From contig NZ_SMRP01000002.1 in NCBI RefSeq assembly GCF_004353915.1, forward strand, positions 396,574 through 460,573: 64,000 bases of DNA. Reading direction: 5' to 3'. Position 1 is the first letter of the stretch, and every line of letters starts with the position of its first letter. Below are positions 63,986 to 64,000 of the stretch, one piece after another. The position numbers were made by a program, and so were the translations under genes. This stretch comes from Paraburkholderia silviterrae (GTDB lineage: Bacteria; Pseudomonadota; Gammaproteobacteria; Burkholderiales; Burkholderiaceae). A model generated the notes under the pieces. The model was not told the DNA's origin. It did no database searches and was given only the letters and a program-made list of their open reading frames with translations.

Positions 63986-64000
63986 CAAGGAGACGGAAAT
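63986..64000 (+). promoter_or_regulatory. Ribosome binding site at the window edge, probable acoB start
   Basis: AAGGAGACGGAAAT ends the window, with the last two bases being the AT of a likely ATG at 63999. The order acoX-acoA makes acoB (E1 beta) the expected next gene, but none of its coding sequence is visible. Confidence 0.5.

Overview
The window is a GC-rich, gene-dense chromosomal segment from a Burkholderiaceae beta-proteobacterium, most like Paraburkholderia, Caballeronia or Trinickia. The evidence is gene content and order: a sulfate cluster sbp-cysTWA-cysB, rpsF-priB-rpsR-rplI-dnaB, an arn operon in which ArnA is two separate proteins, NodI/NodJ-like ABC genes, and an acoXA acetoin operon divergent from acoR. 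No rRNA, CRISPR array, transposase or phage structural gene is visible.

Layout. 1-10 kb: tRNA-His(GTG), dusA, small envelope proteins (DUF4148-like, RcnB-like), the aldo/keto reductase tas, an ArsP_1-type permease, a NodI/NodJ exporter, a universal stress protein and a DUF2939 membrane protein. 9.8-16.4 kb: lexA with two SOS boxes and an uncharacterised downstream partner, then sulfate uptake and its regulator cysB. 16.6-23.7 kb: L-asparaginase, a Kbp/LysM protein, and the glyoxylate-to-glycerate genes gcl-hyi-glxR with a divergent LysR regulator. 24-31 kb: an ECF sigma/anti-sigma pair, the rpsF-rplI operon, dnaB, and a PhoU-like (DUF47)-Pit phosphate pair. 31-36 kb: an SDR, an NlpC/P60 lipoprotein, a PIN-PhoH protein and Bcp. 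36-44 kb: the seven-gene arn operon for L-Ara4N modification of lipid A. 44-53 kb: a Mth938-like protein, alaA, hom-thrC, moeA-moaD-moaE, and a truncated haemoglobin divergent from nsrR. 53-64 kb: clpB with a heat-shock-type promoter, a small AT-richer island (GIY-YIG protein plus toxin-antitoxin pair) between two identical copies of the clpB terminator, a YidB-like and a ComEA-like protein, and acoR/acoXA, running off the window at the start of what should be acoB.

Regulatory signals are unusually legible: two LexA boxes, an 11-1-11 NsrR-type site, a sigma-54 promoter with a 20-bp palindrome upstream of acoX, a sigma-32-like clpB promoter, and a palindromic operator before the antitoxin.

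Three observations deserve follow-up. (1) A perfect 30-bp direct repeat, which is the clpB terminator itself, brackets the toxin-antitoxin/GIY-YIG island. (2) A 22-bp triple repeat in the leader of the DUF47-pit operon reads, on the complementary strand, as Pho-box-like half-sites. (3) Short tandem repeats of 10-17 bp recur at or just after many stop codons, several of them copying the stop codon at a period not divisible by three.
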